A DNA stretch of 7,750 nt from Desulfobacteraceae bacterium (GCA_030620375.1 JAUXEW010000138.1:1-7750); one strand, 5' to 3'; shown: positions 1-6,496, numbered from the stretch's first letter. Notes: generated from the sequence alone by a model not told the origin. Made by a program: numbers and translations.

Positions 1-10
1 GATTATTATC

Positions 11-37
11 TTCGTGCTCTTCGTGTGCTTCGTGGTG
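11..37. repeat. Short tandem repeat, three 9-bp TTCGTGNNN units
   Basis: Three consecutive units TTCGTGCTC, TTCGTGTGC and TTCGTGGTG lie head to tail at 11-19, 20-28 and 29-37. The + frame through them is open from the window edge to a TAA at 53-55 and would read as a hydrophobic Phe/Val-rich tail. A low-complexity repeat explains that equally well. Similar TTCGTG/CACGAA strings are familiar as dispersed intergenic repeats in environmental proteobacterial genomes; that is recollection, not a search. The left edge of the element is outside the window. Confidence 0.6.
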
Positions 38-114
38 ATTGCAATAGGCGGGTAAAAAAGAGGGAAAAAAGATAAGATAAAAGTACGCTTCACTGAGAAG
101 AACCTTAAATAATA

Positions 115-144
115 TTGACCCCAAAAATTAAAGGATGTTATAAA
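115..144 (+). promoter_or_regulatory. Predicted sigma70-type promoter for the crotonase-family gene
   Basis: A TTGACC box (115-120) is followed after 18 bases by TATAAA (139-144), close to the TTGACA/TATAAT consensus. Transcription would start near 151, leaving a leader of about 60 bases before the ATG at 213. The surroundings are very AT-rich, so chance matches are possible, but the box strength, spacing and position all fit. Confidence 0.45.
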
Positions 145-200
145 TTTTAATTTATGAAGAAGCGTGATTTTGGATTGCCAATTTTGAACATTTATAAGCG

Positions 201-206
201 AGGAGG
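201..206 (+). promoter_or_regulatory. Shine-Dalgarno AGGAGG that fixes the ATG start at 213
   Basis: A perfect AGGAGG ends six bases before the ATG at 213. The in-frame TTG at 207 would directly abut this site and leave no spacer, so the ATG two codons later is the real start. Confidence 0.85.
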
Positions 207-212
207 TTGAAT

Positions 213-1058
213 ATGAAAGCCGGGGAGTTTAGAGATATTCTTTACGAAAAGGATGATGATACGGGTATTGTGGTGGTTACCATGAATACGCCTAAACGAA
301 AAAATGCAATTAGCTCGATAACCGGATTGGAATTATGGTGGGCAGCCGATATTTTTGAAAAAGATGATACAGCGCTTGCCATGATTATAACCGGTGCCAA
401 AGATCCGGATATTGACGACCCTGCAAAAGAGGCTTTTTCCAGCGGTGGATTTTTTAGTCAGGACGTTACTGAAAGCATTGGTGAATACGTATTGGATCAG
501 CTCGACCCTAAGGATATTGCTGCGAAAAGACTTGTTGAGAAGATGTGGTACATCGATAAACCCGTTATTGCTGCCATTAACGGACTGGCCATCGGTATGG
601 GTTTTACCATGCCGTTAAGCTGTGCAGATTTGATCTATATCTCTGAGCATGCATGGATTCGGTTACCGTTTGTGCGGTTGAATATTTTGCCGGAATTGGC
701 CAGTACGTTTATTTTACCCAGATTGGTGGGAATGCAGAAAGCAAAGGAGATCATGTATTTTGGAGAAGATATTACTGCCGAAAAAGCATATGAGTTGGGC
801 TTGGTTAATAAGGTGATCCGCCACGATGAATTACTTCCTTATGCGAAAGCGGCCGCATTGAAACTAATTCCCCCGAACGGTCCTGGTATGGCGGTGAGGT
901 TGACCAAACGAGCCCTTCATAGACAACTATGCAGCGACATATCGAGGGCTTTGGATGAAGAAAACATCGGATTAAATCAGGCTTTTAAAAGTGAGGATTT
1001 TATAGAGGCTGTGACGGCCAGAATTCAAAAAAGGGAGCCTGTATATAAAGGTAGATAA
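213..1058 (+). CDS. Enoyl-CoA hydratase/isomerase (crotonase) family protein
   Basis: Predicted cytoplasmic enzyme of 281 residues acting on an acyl-CoA thioester, the usual length for a single-domain crotonase. The start is ATG 213, set by AGGAGG at 201-206. The two oxyanion-hole segments are visible as FSSGG (about 75-79) and NGLAIGMG (about 123-130). The position of the first catalytic Glu of true enoyl-CoA hydratases (Glu144 in rat) falls on Thr132 in a GMGFTM motif. The second segment reads PFVRLNILPELAST, whose Glu161 matches the single catalytic Glu of delta3-delta2-enoyl-CoA isomerases such as yeast Eci1. The C-terminal part (AKEIMYFGEDITAEKAYELG, then GLVNKV) is typical of the family. 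It is therefore more likely an isomerase or other non-hydratase crotonase than a beta-oxidation hydratase. It appears monocistronic, with its own promoter and a 414-bp gap downstream. Family assignment is firm; substrate is unknown. Confidence 0.93.
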   Translation: MKAGEFRDILYEKDDDTGIVVVTMNTPKRKNAISSITGLELWWAADIFEKDDTALAMIITGAKDPDIDDPAKEAFSSGGFFSQDVTESIGEYVLDQLDPKDIAAKRLVEKMWYIDKPVIAAINGLAIGMGFTMPLSCADLIYISEHAWIRLPFVRLNILPELASTFILPRLVGMQKAKEIMYFGEDITAEKAYELGLVNKVIRHDELLPYAKAAALKLIPPNGPGMAVRLTKRALHRQLCSDISRALDEENIGLNQAFKSEDFIEAVTARIQKREPVYKGR

Positions 1059-1472
1059 AAACGGTTTAGATTTGTGAAATGGGCCTAAAATTTCTTAAGC
1101 TCTGAACCCGGGAAGGGCCACCAATATGTTTTCTCTGCCGTTTTTAGATCCTCCAACATAAATAGCACATATGGTGATGATAATCCGAAAGATATTGAGA
1201 TTTAAAAATAATCGGTTGCTCAAGTCTGATTGAAATGATATAAACAGCACAAAATGATCATTCTAAGCACTTTCATGATGCCGTTAAGGCCCTGCTGAAA
1301 TAAGAGGATCCTTTTTTTAAATCAAATTCTTTCTATGCTTATAGATTGACTTTAAAGGGCGCCTAAGTCCTATTTTGAAGGACGATAAGCGATGTCTGAT
1401 GTGCTCCCTGTCATTTGGCAGGGCAAACCGTGAACCAAGAAATAGAAGCCATTCTTTTCAGGGATAAAATGT
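1059..1472. other. 414-bp intergenic stretch with no supported gene
   Basis: No frame here has both a credible start with ribosome binding site and a meaningful length. Two weak + strand promoter candidates are visible. One is TTGCTC (1216-1221), 17 bases, then TATAAA (1239-1244), with an extended -10 TGA just before it. The other is TTGACT (1346-1351), 19 bases, then TATTTT (1371-1376). A small inverted repeat CCCTG/CAGGG (1406-1410 and 1419-1423) lies about 50 bases before the next gene and could be a leader hairpin. AAAAACGG (1057-1064) and CCGTTTTT (1138-1145) form a wide inverted pair right after the upstream gene; whether they terminate transcription is unclear. No clear intrinsic terminator is seen. 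Confidence 0.5.
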
Positions 1473-2474
1473 ATGATACAAAATACCGCAACAATAGAAA
1501 CAACCGTTACCCCGGAGGATTTTGAAAGCCTTTCCATTTATTGGGGCAACCCTGAATACGACTTGAATTGGGATTGTGTTTTTATACTTCCGAACTGGAT
1601 ACATGCTTGGTGGCAGGCCTTCGGCGATGGAGCGGAGCCATGCCTGTTTTCTGTTCGACAAGGAAATGATGTGACCGGTATCGCCCCGCTGCAAGTCAGA
1701 GATCATATCGTCTCTTTTATCGGCAGCATTGATGTCTGTGATTGCCTTGATTTTATTGTCTCGCCCGGAAAGGGGGATTTGTTTTTTAATACGCTGCTCG
1801 ATTATTTGGCTCAAAAAGATATTATCGGTCTAGACTTAAGATGCTTGAGGCCGGATTCTCAAGCACAAAAAGATTTGATTCCAATTGCCCGAGAGAGGGG
1901 ATACGATGTGGTTTGTGAACCGGACGGTCTTTCACTTGAAGTCGATCTGCCCATGACCTGGGATGATTATTTGGGACAGCTGAATTCAAAGCAACGACAT
2001 GAGTTAAAACGAAAATTTAGAAGGTTATACGAGGCAGGAGACACTGCCTTTCAGGTTTATAATGATATGCACAACATTCCTGAACGGTCGGATATTTTTT
2101 TTAAGCTCTTTCGGGAAAGCCGATCGGATAAAACGGAATTTATGACCCCTAAAATGGAGTCTTTTTTTAGCGCTATGATTTCCGCCATGACCAAAATTGA
2201 AATCTTGAAACTAGGCGTTTTATTTTTAAACGATGCGCCGGTTGCCGCCGTCTTGTTTTTTGATTATAATAATATTTTTTATCTGTATAATAACGGATAC
2301 GATCTCAATTTCCGCTCTTTAAGCGTGGGGGTATTATGCAAGGCCCTTAGCATTCAACATGGTATTGCCTTAGGAAGAAAAACGTTCGATTTTTTAAAAG
2401 GGCCCGAACCCTATAAATATCGATTGGGAGGGAAAGAGGTACCCTTAACCAGGTGCCGAATAGCCATAAAGTAA
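1473..2474 (+). CDS. CelD/BcsL-family GNAT-fold protein (Acetyltransf_6 type)
   Basis: A 333-residue protein with the layout of the CelD/BcsL (COG5653-like) GNAT family, related in fold to FemAB aminoacyl-tRNA-dependent transferases. Landmarks are SLSIYWGNP and PNWIHAWWQAFGDG near 19-53, GIAPLQVRDH (69-78), and FIGSIDVCDCLDFIVSPGKG (82-101). Next comes the basic LNSKQRHELKRKFRRL segment (170-185), and then the C-terminal signature FDFLKGPEPYKYRLGG (305-320). There is no signal peptide or membrane segment. The start is ATG 1473 with AGGGA eight bases upstream (1460-1464); an overlapping ATG at 1469 is in another frame. It lies 68 bases upstream of the MshA-like glycosyltransferase on the same strand, so they are probably co-transcribed. 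Family members are often found in polysaccharide clusters and few have a proven substrate. It could acylate, or transfer an amino acid to, the sugar product of its neighbour. Confidence 0.85.
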   Translation: MIQNTATIETTVTPEDFESLSIYWGNPEYDLNWDCVFILPNWIHAWWQAFGDGAEPCLFSVRQGNDVTGIAPLQVRDHIVSFIGSIDVCDCLDFIVSPGKGDLFFNTLLDYLAQKDIIGLDLRCLRPDSQAQKDLIPIARERGYDVVCEPDGLSLEVDLPMTWDDYLGQLNSKQRHELKRKFRRLYEAGDTAFQVYNDMHNIPERSDIFFKLFRESRSDKTEFMTPKMESFFSAMISAMTKIEILKLGVLFLNDAPVAAVLFFDYNNIFYLYNNGYDLNFRSLSVGVLCKALSIQHGIALGRKTFDFLKGPEPYKYRLGGKEVPLTRCRIAIK

Positions 2475-2542
2475 TTTGATTTATTTAAATTAGGTATTAT
2501 TTTTAAGAAATATAAAAACGACAAGGGAGTAAAAAGATAAAA

Positions 2543-3826
2543 GTGGATCAGAAAACCATGAATATAGCAATGTTGAGTATTCATAGCTGCCCCATCGGTG
2601 AATTAGGGGCAAAAGATACCGGTGGGATGAGTGTGTATATTCGAGAATTGGCAAAGGAGTTGGGGAAAAAGGGCCATTGCATTGATATTTATACACGGTA
2701 TCATGGTCCGAAACACAAGCGGGTGATGGCGTTAAGTGAAAACGTTCGACTATTGCATGTCAAAGCAGGGGACAACGGCGATATGAACAAACTGGCCATT
2801 TACCCTCATGTAAAAGACTTTGCCGTTGCTCTGGATGAAATTAAGCAGGGTGACGGTGTAGAATATGACCTGATCCATAGTCATTACTGGTTATCGGGCC
2901 TTGTTGGAAGAATAGTTCAACAATGGTGGAATGTTCCTCATATGATCATGTTTCACACCCTTGGTGCCATAAAAAATAAGATAAACATCGGAGTGCCCGA
3001 ACCTGATTTTCGCATTTGTAATGAAACGGCGCTGGTTCAAAGTTGTCATAAAATTGTGGCCGCAACGATAAAAGAAAAACACGATTTTATTCAACATTAT
3101 AATGCGGTTCCGGAAACCATCAGCGTGGTTCCGTGTGGTGTAAATCAAGACTTGTTCCAACCGATGGACAGAAAAATTGCCAGAGAGCACCTGGGATTAG
3201 GAATAAATGACAAGATCATATTGTACGTTGGCAGGGTTGAACCACTTAAAGGGTTGGGTCGACTGATTCAGACTGTTTCCCATTTGAAGAACCAGGTCGC
3301 CGCCAAATTGATAATTGCCGGTGGTGACGACCTTGACCAGCCTGAAATGAAGCAAGTGACCGGGCTTGTACGACAGTTGGGTGTTGAAGATTTGGTCACT
3401 TTTGCCGGTAGGGTGGACCAAATAAACCTGCCGTATTATTATAATGCGGCCGATGCCTTAGTGATAGCCTCTTTGTACGAAAGTTTCGGACTGGTCGCCT
3501 TAGAAGCCCTGTCGTGCGGAACACCGGTTGTTTCCACAGCAGTTGGAGGAATGAAAACAGTGGTTCGCCCGGGAGAAACGGGTTATTTGGTCAGTGACGA
3601 TACGGTAAAATCCATGGGAAAATGCATATATGACATTCTTTCGAACCCGGAATTTTATCAGGCGCGCTCATTAACGATCCGGAATTCTATTTCCAGATTT
3701 TCCTGGTCAAATATCGCAAAAGCCCTAATCGAGGAGTATCGATCGCTTCTGTCGGACAATTCTCAGGGATGCCGGTCCACACAGCCGACAGAAGTGTTTA
3801 ATTTAAGACGGGCTTCATGCGGGTAA
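2543..3826 (+). CDS. GT4-family glycosyltransferase, MshA-like
   Basis: A retaining GT-B fold glycosyltransferase of 427 residues, probably cytoplasmic. The N-terminal domain opens MNIAMLSIHSCP, followed by DTGGMSVYIRELAKEL (25-40), YDLIHSHYWLSG (108-119) and FHTLGAIKN (137-145). The C-terminal nucleotide-sugar domain has VGRVEPLKG (229-237, Arg231 and Lys236) and the GT4 EX7E motif ESFGLVALE (Glu313, Glu321). The pattern follows actinobacterial MshA (UDP-GlcNAc:inositol-3-phosphate transferase) over the whole length. Lys83, Tyr115, Thr139 and Arg157 fall where the Corynebacterium enzyme binds inositol phosphate (K78, Y110, T134, R154, recalled from its structure). It does not resemble BshA, which starts quite differently. 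The GTG at 2543 is the nearest start to AAGGGAG (2523-2529), though with a long 13-base spacer; ATG 2558 is the alternative and begins at the core fold. The family call is firm; acceptor identity is inferred, and sucrose-phosphate-synthase-like or glycan roles are possible. Confidence 0.92.
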   Translation: MDQKTMNIAMLSIHSCPIGELGAKDTGGMSVYIRELAKELGKKGHCIDIYTRYHGPKHKRVMALSENVRLLHVKAGDNGDMNKLAIYPHVKDFAVALDEIKQGDGVEYDLIHSHYWLSGLVGRIVQQWWNVPHMIMFHTLGAIKNKINIGVPEPDFRICNETALVQSCHKIVAATIKEKHDFIQHYNAVPETISVVPCGVNQDLFQPMDRKIAREHLGLGINDKIILYVGRVEPLKGLGRLIQTVSHLKNQVAAKLIIAGGDDLDQPEMKQVTGLVRQLGVEDLVTFAGRVDQINLPYYYNAADALVIASLYESFGLVALEALSCGTPVVSTAVGGMKTVVRPGETGYLVSDDTVKSMGKCIYDILSNPEFYQARSLTIRNSISRFSWSNIAKALIEEYRSLLSDNSQGCRSTQPTEVFNLRRASCG

Positions 3827-3832
3827 TATTCT

Positions 3833-3876
3833 TTGGTTCTTCTCCAATTTAGTTGGAGAAGAGGGTCCAAGGATTC
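3833..3876. repeat. Dispersed 44-bp hairpin repeat, copy 1
   Basis: Exact 44-base match to 7697-7740 in the same orientation. It contains a 10-bp perfect stem, TCTTCTCCAA (3838-3847) and TTGGAGAAGA (3853-3862), with a TTTAG loop. GGGTCCAAGGATTC follows. Beyond the exact match the sequence drifts into further GTCAAGGATTC and AAGGGTCTAAGG fragments up to about 3903, as if several short units had been stacked. It fills the gap between two convergent genes. Confidence 0.9.
3838..3862. terminator. Possible bidirectional terminator hairpin between convergent genes
   Basis: The 10-bp stem begins 11 bases after the stop codon of the glycosyltransferase and about 40 bases beyond the stop of the convergent tandem GNAT gene. 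The position suits termination from both sides. No T-tract follows on either strand, so it is not a classical intrinsic terminator. Since the same hairpin recurs elsewhere as a repeat, termination may be incidental. Confidence 0.35.
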
Positions 3877-3904
3877 CCGGAGTCAAGGATTCAAGGGTCT
3901 AAGG

Positions 3905-4837
3905 TCAGTGTAAAGCCCTTTCAAACCATAAAATGACTGAGTGCACCTCAAACCCCACAGACCGGTATAGTTCACAGGCCGCTGTGTTTTTGCTATCGGT
4001 GGTCAGTTCAACAATTTCAATACCCTGATTTTTGAGATGGCATAGCCCTTCATACAACATCAGCTTGCCAAACCCTCTCCCTCGATAATCCGGGTCTACT
4101 CCCATCATATGGATCCGTCCTTTTTTTCTTTTTAAACGTGCATTTGTCTCCTGATTAATTCTGGTCCAGCAGTAACCAACCGTCCGGTCCCCATCAAAGC
4201 AAAGGATGATATCCTTCGGTGACCCGCCGGAAGAATTGACAACGTGGCTGACCTCTTCAACTGCATTGGGATTATACCCCCAGCTTCCTTTGAAAAAATG
4301 ATTTTGAATCATAGCCAGCCGGTTTTCCTCGTCGCTGCGTAATGGTCGAATCGTAACAGCGGTCTGACTGATATCCTGGATTTGGGTGTCGTAAAGGCGA
4401 AGCTGCAGTTCAAAATAGCGGCGAATCCCTTTAAAACCATGTTTTTTAAGAAACCGTTTTGCAGGCTCATTCGCTTCGAATATATCCACATGAACGATCT
4501 TTGCGCCGATGTCACAGCCTCGAAGAAGGGCAAGTTTAAATAGCTCCGAAGCAATTCCCCGGCGTCTATACCGGGGATAAACCAATGCGTCCAACAACAC
4601 TCGTCCGATGTCTAGTTCGGGAATCAGTTCACAAAAGCCGATAATTTCTCCCTTTTTTTCGGCAATAAAAATATCTTTTTCCGGAGTACGATGGGGGTGA
4701 TTTAAGTCTTCGGCTAAAATCTTTGGCGTCACCTGCAGGCCGGATCGATTCAATTGATTCGCATCCATACAAAACTGTAAATAGTTGTTGAAATCTGCAG
4801 GACAATAGTTTCTAATTATGCAATTTTTTATATTCAT
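3905..4837 (-). CDS. Tandem-GNAT acetyltransferase, MshD-like
   Basis: A 310-residue cytoplasmic protein made of two GNAT domains. The first (about 5-150) carries an intact acetyl-CoA loop VYPRYRRRGIASELF (86-100) and then the EANEPAKRFLKKHGF helix (121-135). The second (about 160-310) begins VTIRPL and contains VGYCWTRI (220-227), GVDPDYRGRGFGK (246-258) and NTAACELYRSVGFEV (284-298). The tandem layout, length and second-domain motifs (GxxWT, VGVDPxxxGRGxG, NTAAxxLYxxxGF) match MshD, which N-acetylates the cysteine of desacetyl-mycothiol. Unlike typical MshD, where the N-terminal domain is degenerate, both acetyl-CoA loops look usable here. The ATG at 4837 has no good Shine-Dalgarno, but the reading begins correctly for a GNAT strand. 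It is divergent from the PIG-L deacetylase across 144 bp. Acetyltransferase family is certain; the thiol substrate is inferred, and tandem GNATs of unknown specificity are common. Confidence 0.9.
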   Translation of the reverse strand: MNIKNCIIRNYCPADFNNYLQFCMDANQLNRSGLQVTPKILAEDLNHPHRTPEKDIFIAEKKGEIIGFCELIPELDIGRVLLDALVYPRYRRRGIASELFKLALLRGCDIGAKIVHVDIFEANEPAKRFLKKHGFKGIRRYFELQLRLYDTQIQDISQTAVTIRPLRSDEENRLAMIQNHFFKGSWGYNPNAVEEVSHVVNSSGGSPKDIILCFDGDRTVGYCWTRINQETNARLKRKKGRIHMMGVDPDYRGRGFGKLMLYEGLCHLKNQGIEIVELTTDSKNTAACELYRSVGFEVHSVILWFERALH

Positions 4838-4889
4838 GGCTGATGAATTTTTAAAAAAATCGAAATTCAGGCGGTTTAAATTTCCAAAT

Positions 4890-4917
4890 TTGAAAATCGC
4901 TCAATTTAGAATATTAT
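4890..4917 (+). promoter_or_regulatory. Predicted promoter for the PIG-L deacetylase gene
   Basis: TTGAAA (4890-4895), a 16-base spacer, then TATTAT (4912-4917). The start site would be near 4924, giving a leader of about 58 bases. The -35 box overlaps an AT-rich imperfect inverted repeat (TTTAAATTT, CC, AAATTTGAA, at about 4876-4895) that could serve as an operator. Confidence 0.4.
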
Positions 4918-4920
4918 TAC

Positions 4921-4949
4921 ACTATATCCATCTTCTATACCTTATTCAA
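4921..4949 (-). promoter_or_regulatory. Predicted promoter for the tandem-GNAT gene
   Basis: Read on the minus strand, TTGAAT (4949-4944) is followed after 17 bases by TATAGT (4926-4921). The start site would be near 4914 and the leader about 75 bases. Its -10 box lies only three bases from the -10 box of the oppositely directed promoter at 4890-4917, so the two units probably influence each other. Confidence 0.4.
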
Positions 4950-4969
4950 TGGATATTATGATGCATATT

Positions 4970-4973
4970 GGAG
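4970..4973 (+). promoter_or_regulatory. Shine-Dalgarno GGAG for the PIG-L deacetylase gene
   Basis: GGAG sits eight bases before the ATG at 4982, supporting that start. The protein motif PHPDD then begins at residue 12, the normal distance for this family. Confidence 0.7.
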
Positions 4974-4981
4974 AATGAAAA

Positions 4982-5677
4982 ATGAAGAAACCCGTTTATG
5001 CAATGGTTGTTACCCCACATCCGGATGATGCAGAGTTCGGTATCGCCGGAACAGTGGCCCGTTGGACAAGAGAAGACAAGCAGGTGATTTATGTGGTATG
5101 CACGAACGGCAACAAGGGTACAAACGATCGCAGCCTGTCCCCTGAGGACCTGTCAAAAATCAGAAAGAAAGAACAGTTGAATGCGGCGGATGTGTTAGGC
5201 GTAGGTGACGTCGTATTCTTGGGATATCCCGATCAGGGATTGGAAGACACTTCTGAATTCAGAAAAAAGGTCGTCCGTTTAATTCGGGAATATCAACCAA
5301 CAGTGGTCGTAACGGCAGATCCCTACCGCCGTTATATATGGCATCGTGACCACAGAATAACCGGTCAGGTGGTTTTGGATGCCGTTTTTCCGTATGCTCG
5401 TGATCATTTGGCATATCCGGAATTATTGGACGAAGGTTTGGAACCGCATAAGGTTAAGGAGATATTGTTTTGGGCTGCTGAGGATAGCAATTGCCGGCTG
5501 GATATCACCGATACATTTGATATTAAGCTTTCGGCACTTCGCTGTCATAAAAGTCAGGTGGGGCATCGGAGCGTTCAAGAACTGGAGGAACGAATGCGAA
5601 AGCGGTATAAGGAATTTGCCGAAGGAGAGGATTTTGAACTGGCTGAGGCATTTCACCGGGTCGAAATTATCCATTAA
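4982..5677 (+). CDS. PIG-L/LmbE-family zinc-dependent deacetylase, MshB/BshB-like
   Basis: A 231-residue cytoplasmic metalloenzyme predicted to remove the acetyl group from an N-acetylglucosamine conjugate. The zinc-site motif PHPDDAEFG is at 12-20 (His13 and Asp16 as ligands, Asp15 as the general base) and HRDH at 121-124 supplies the third ligand, probably His124. CTNGNKGTND (40-49) is the usual substrate-side loop, and RKKEQLNAADVLGV (61-74) followed by FLGYPDQGLED (79-89) is characteristic of the family. The length matches BshB (about 230) better than MshB (about 300). All catalytic residues are present. It is transcribed divergently from the MshD-like gene and lies about 1.2 kb from the MshA-like transferase, so de-N-acetylation of that enzyme's product is a reasonable reading. 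The closest characterised roles are mycothiol, bacillithiol and GlcNAc-PI deacetylation; other sugar or chitooligosaccharide substrates are possible. Confidence 0.92.
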   Translation: MKKPVYAMVVTPHPDDAEFGIAGTVARWTREDKQVIYVVCTNGNKGTNDRSLSPEDLSKIRKKEQLNAADVLGVGDVVFLGYPDQGLEDTSEFRKKVVRLIREYQPTVVVTADPYRRYIWHRDHRITGQVVLDAVFPYARDHLAYPELLDEGLEPHKVKEILFWAAEDSNCRLDITDTFDIKLSALRCHKSQVGHRSVQELEERMRKRYKEFAEGEDFELAEAFHRVEIIH

Positions 5678-5680
5678 GTG

Positions 5681-5710
5681 ATTAGAAGCCATTTTGAAAT
5701 GGCTTCTAAT
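5681..5710. terminator. Strong hairpin after the PIG-L gene, likely terminator
   Basis: ATTAGAAGCCATTT (5681-5694) and AAATGGCTTCTAAT (5697-5710) are perfect inverted arms of 14 bases separated by TG. The hairpin begins three bases after the TAA stop. There is no T-run, so termination may need another factor, or the stem may protect the mRNA 3' end. It sits between convergent genes. Confidence 0.55.
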
Positions 5711-5741
5711 GCCCTATTTAGTGTCCATCCAGAAATGGTAG

Positions 5742-5757
5742 TCCCGCCATGGCGGGA
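5742..5757. repeat. 16-bp perfect GC-rich palindrome
   Basis: TCCCGCCATGGCGGGA is a perfect palindrome, much richer in GC than its surroundings. It lies in the 177-bp gap between the convergent PIG-L and MBL genes, about 100 bases past the MBL stop. It could form the core of a terminator for the minus-strand operon, be a protein-binding site, or be part of a dispersed repeat; no neighbouring feature decides. Confidence 0.6.
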
Positions 5758-5854
5758 TTGGTTCAGAGCAAGGCCTTAGCGATTTTGAATCCGCAGCACC
5801 CTCGACTTTCGCTCAATTGGGGTGACCATTTTACGGTTTTCCGGCTTGTCCAGG

Positions 5855-6496
5855 CTAGGATGAGAGCCAGGTGACATCGCCACAAAGGTCCGGATCATGT
5901 GGCTTTGAAGAAAAAATCCGGTATTCTTCCTTTTCTTTTCCAACCACAGTTGAGCCGCCATGGCCGGGGAACACCATTGTATCTGCCGGTAATTGAAAAA
6001 TTTTATTCGTCAAGGATGAAGTGATCTGCATAAATGCAGCCGGTGACCAGGTTTTTCCCGGGCCACCCGGGAAACAGGTGTCTCCGGAGATCAAAAATTT
6101 GTCATAATAAAAGCAAAGGCTTCCCGGTGTATGCCCGGGAGTGTGAAATACGGTTAGCTGCACATTGCCGAGATCGACCACATCATTGTCACTTAGCAAT
6201 ATATCCGGTTGGATAGGGAGTTTTTCAGCATCTGAGATATGGGCGGCTATTGGAATATTCAGTGTCGATTTCAGCTGTGCCAGTGCGCCGATATGATCCG
6301 GATGGTTATGTGTAATGAGGATATACCGGGGATTTGTTCCCGCCAAAGCCTCAATTACCCTGTCCGGTTCGCCGGGTGCATCGACCACAACACTATCCTT
6401 TGTTTCTTGACATGTTACCACATAAGTATTGGTGCCATATGGTCCTAAAGAAAGCTTGGTGATTTTAATGAGTTTGTTTTCTGCTACGATTTCCAT
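5855..6496 (-). CDS. MBL-fold metallo-hydrolase, glyoxalase-II-like
   Basis: A 213-residue cytoplasmic metallo-beta-lactamase-fold hydrolase with a complete dinuclear metal site. THNHPDHIG (62-70) gives His63, His65, Asp67 and His68. HTPGHTPGS (118-126) supplies His122, SGDTCFPGG (137-145) supplies Asp139, and FPGHGG (176-181) supplies His179. The order and spacing match hydroxyacylglutathione hydrolase-like members of COG0491, but the short C-terminus lacks the larger substrate-binding domain of classical glyoxalase II. The likely reaction is hydrolysis of a thioester or another ester. It is the last gene of a minus-strand operon, 26 bp after the Nudix stop, with a weak purine-rich AAAGAGAAAGA upstream of the ATG. 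A role on conjugates of a nearby-encoded thiol, or on acyl-CoA, is inference. Confidence 0.92.
   Translation of the reverse strand: MEIVAENKLIKITKLSLGPYGTNTYVVTCQETKDSVVVDAPGEPDRVIEALAGTNPRYILITHNHPDHIGALAQLKSTLNIPIAAHISDAEKLPIQPDILLSDNDVVDLGNVQLTVFHTPGHTPGSLCFYYDKFLISGDTCFPGGPGKTWSPAAFMQITSSLTNKIFQLPADTMVFPGHGGSTVVGKEKEEYRIFSSKPHDPDLCGDVTWLSS

Noticed and set aside
2..55. Open + frame at the window edge as the C-terminus of a membrane protein
   Set aside because: Most of it is the TTCGTGNNN repeat, and there is too little non-repeat sequence to support a gene.
207..212. TTG at 207 as start of the crotonase-family gene
   Set aside because: It directly abuts the AGGAGG site, leaving no spacer; the ATG at 213 has the correct spacing.
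1244..1303. Short open frame ending HDAVKALLK then TAA, resembling a gene tail
   Set aside because: It has only 19 codons between stops, no start codon or ribosome binding site, and no recognisable homology.
1458..1814. 118-codon minus-strand open frame opposite the CelD/BcsL gene
   Set aside because: It is antisense to a well-supported gene with family motifs, has no family features itself, and fits a shadow frame.
2543..3826. Assignment of the glycosyltransferase as BshA (bacillithiol)
   Set aside because: The N-terminus and acceptor-side motifs follow the MshA pattern (DTGGMSVYI, YDLIHSHYWLSG), not the BshA pattern.
3833..3903. CRISPR-like array or insertion-sequence terminal repeats
   Set aside because: There are no regularly spaced repeats and spacers, no transposase in the window, and the two copies are direct rather than inverted.
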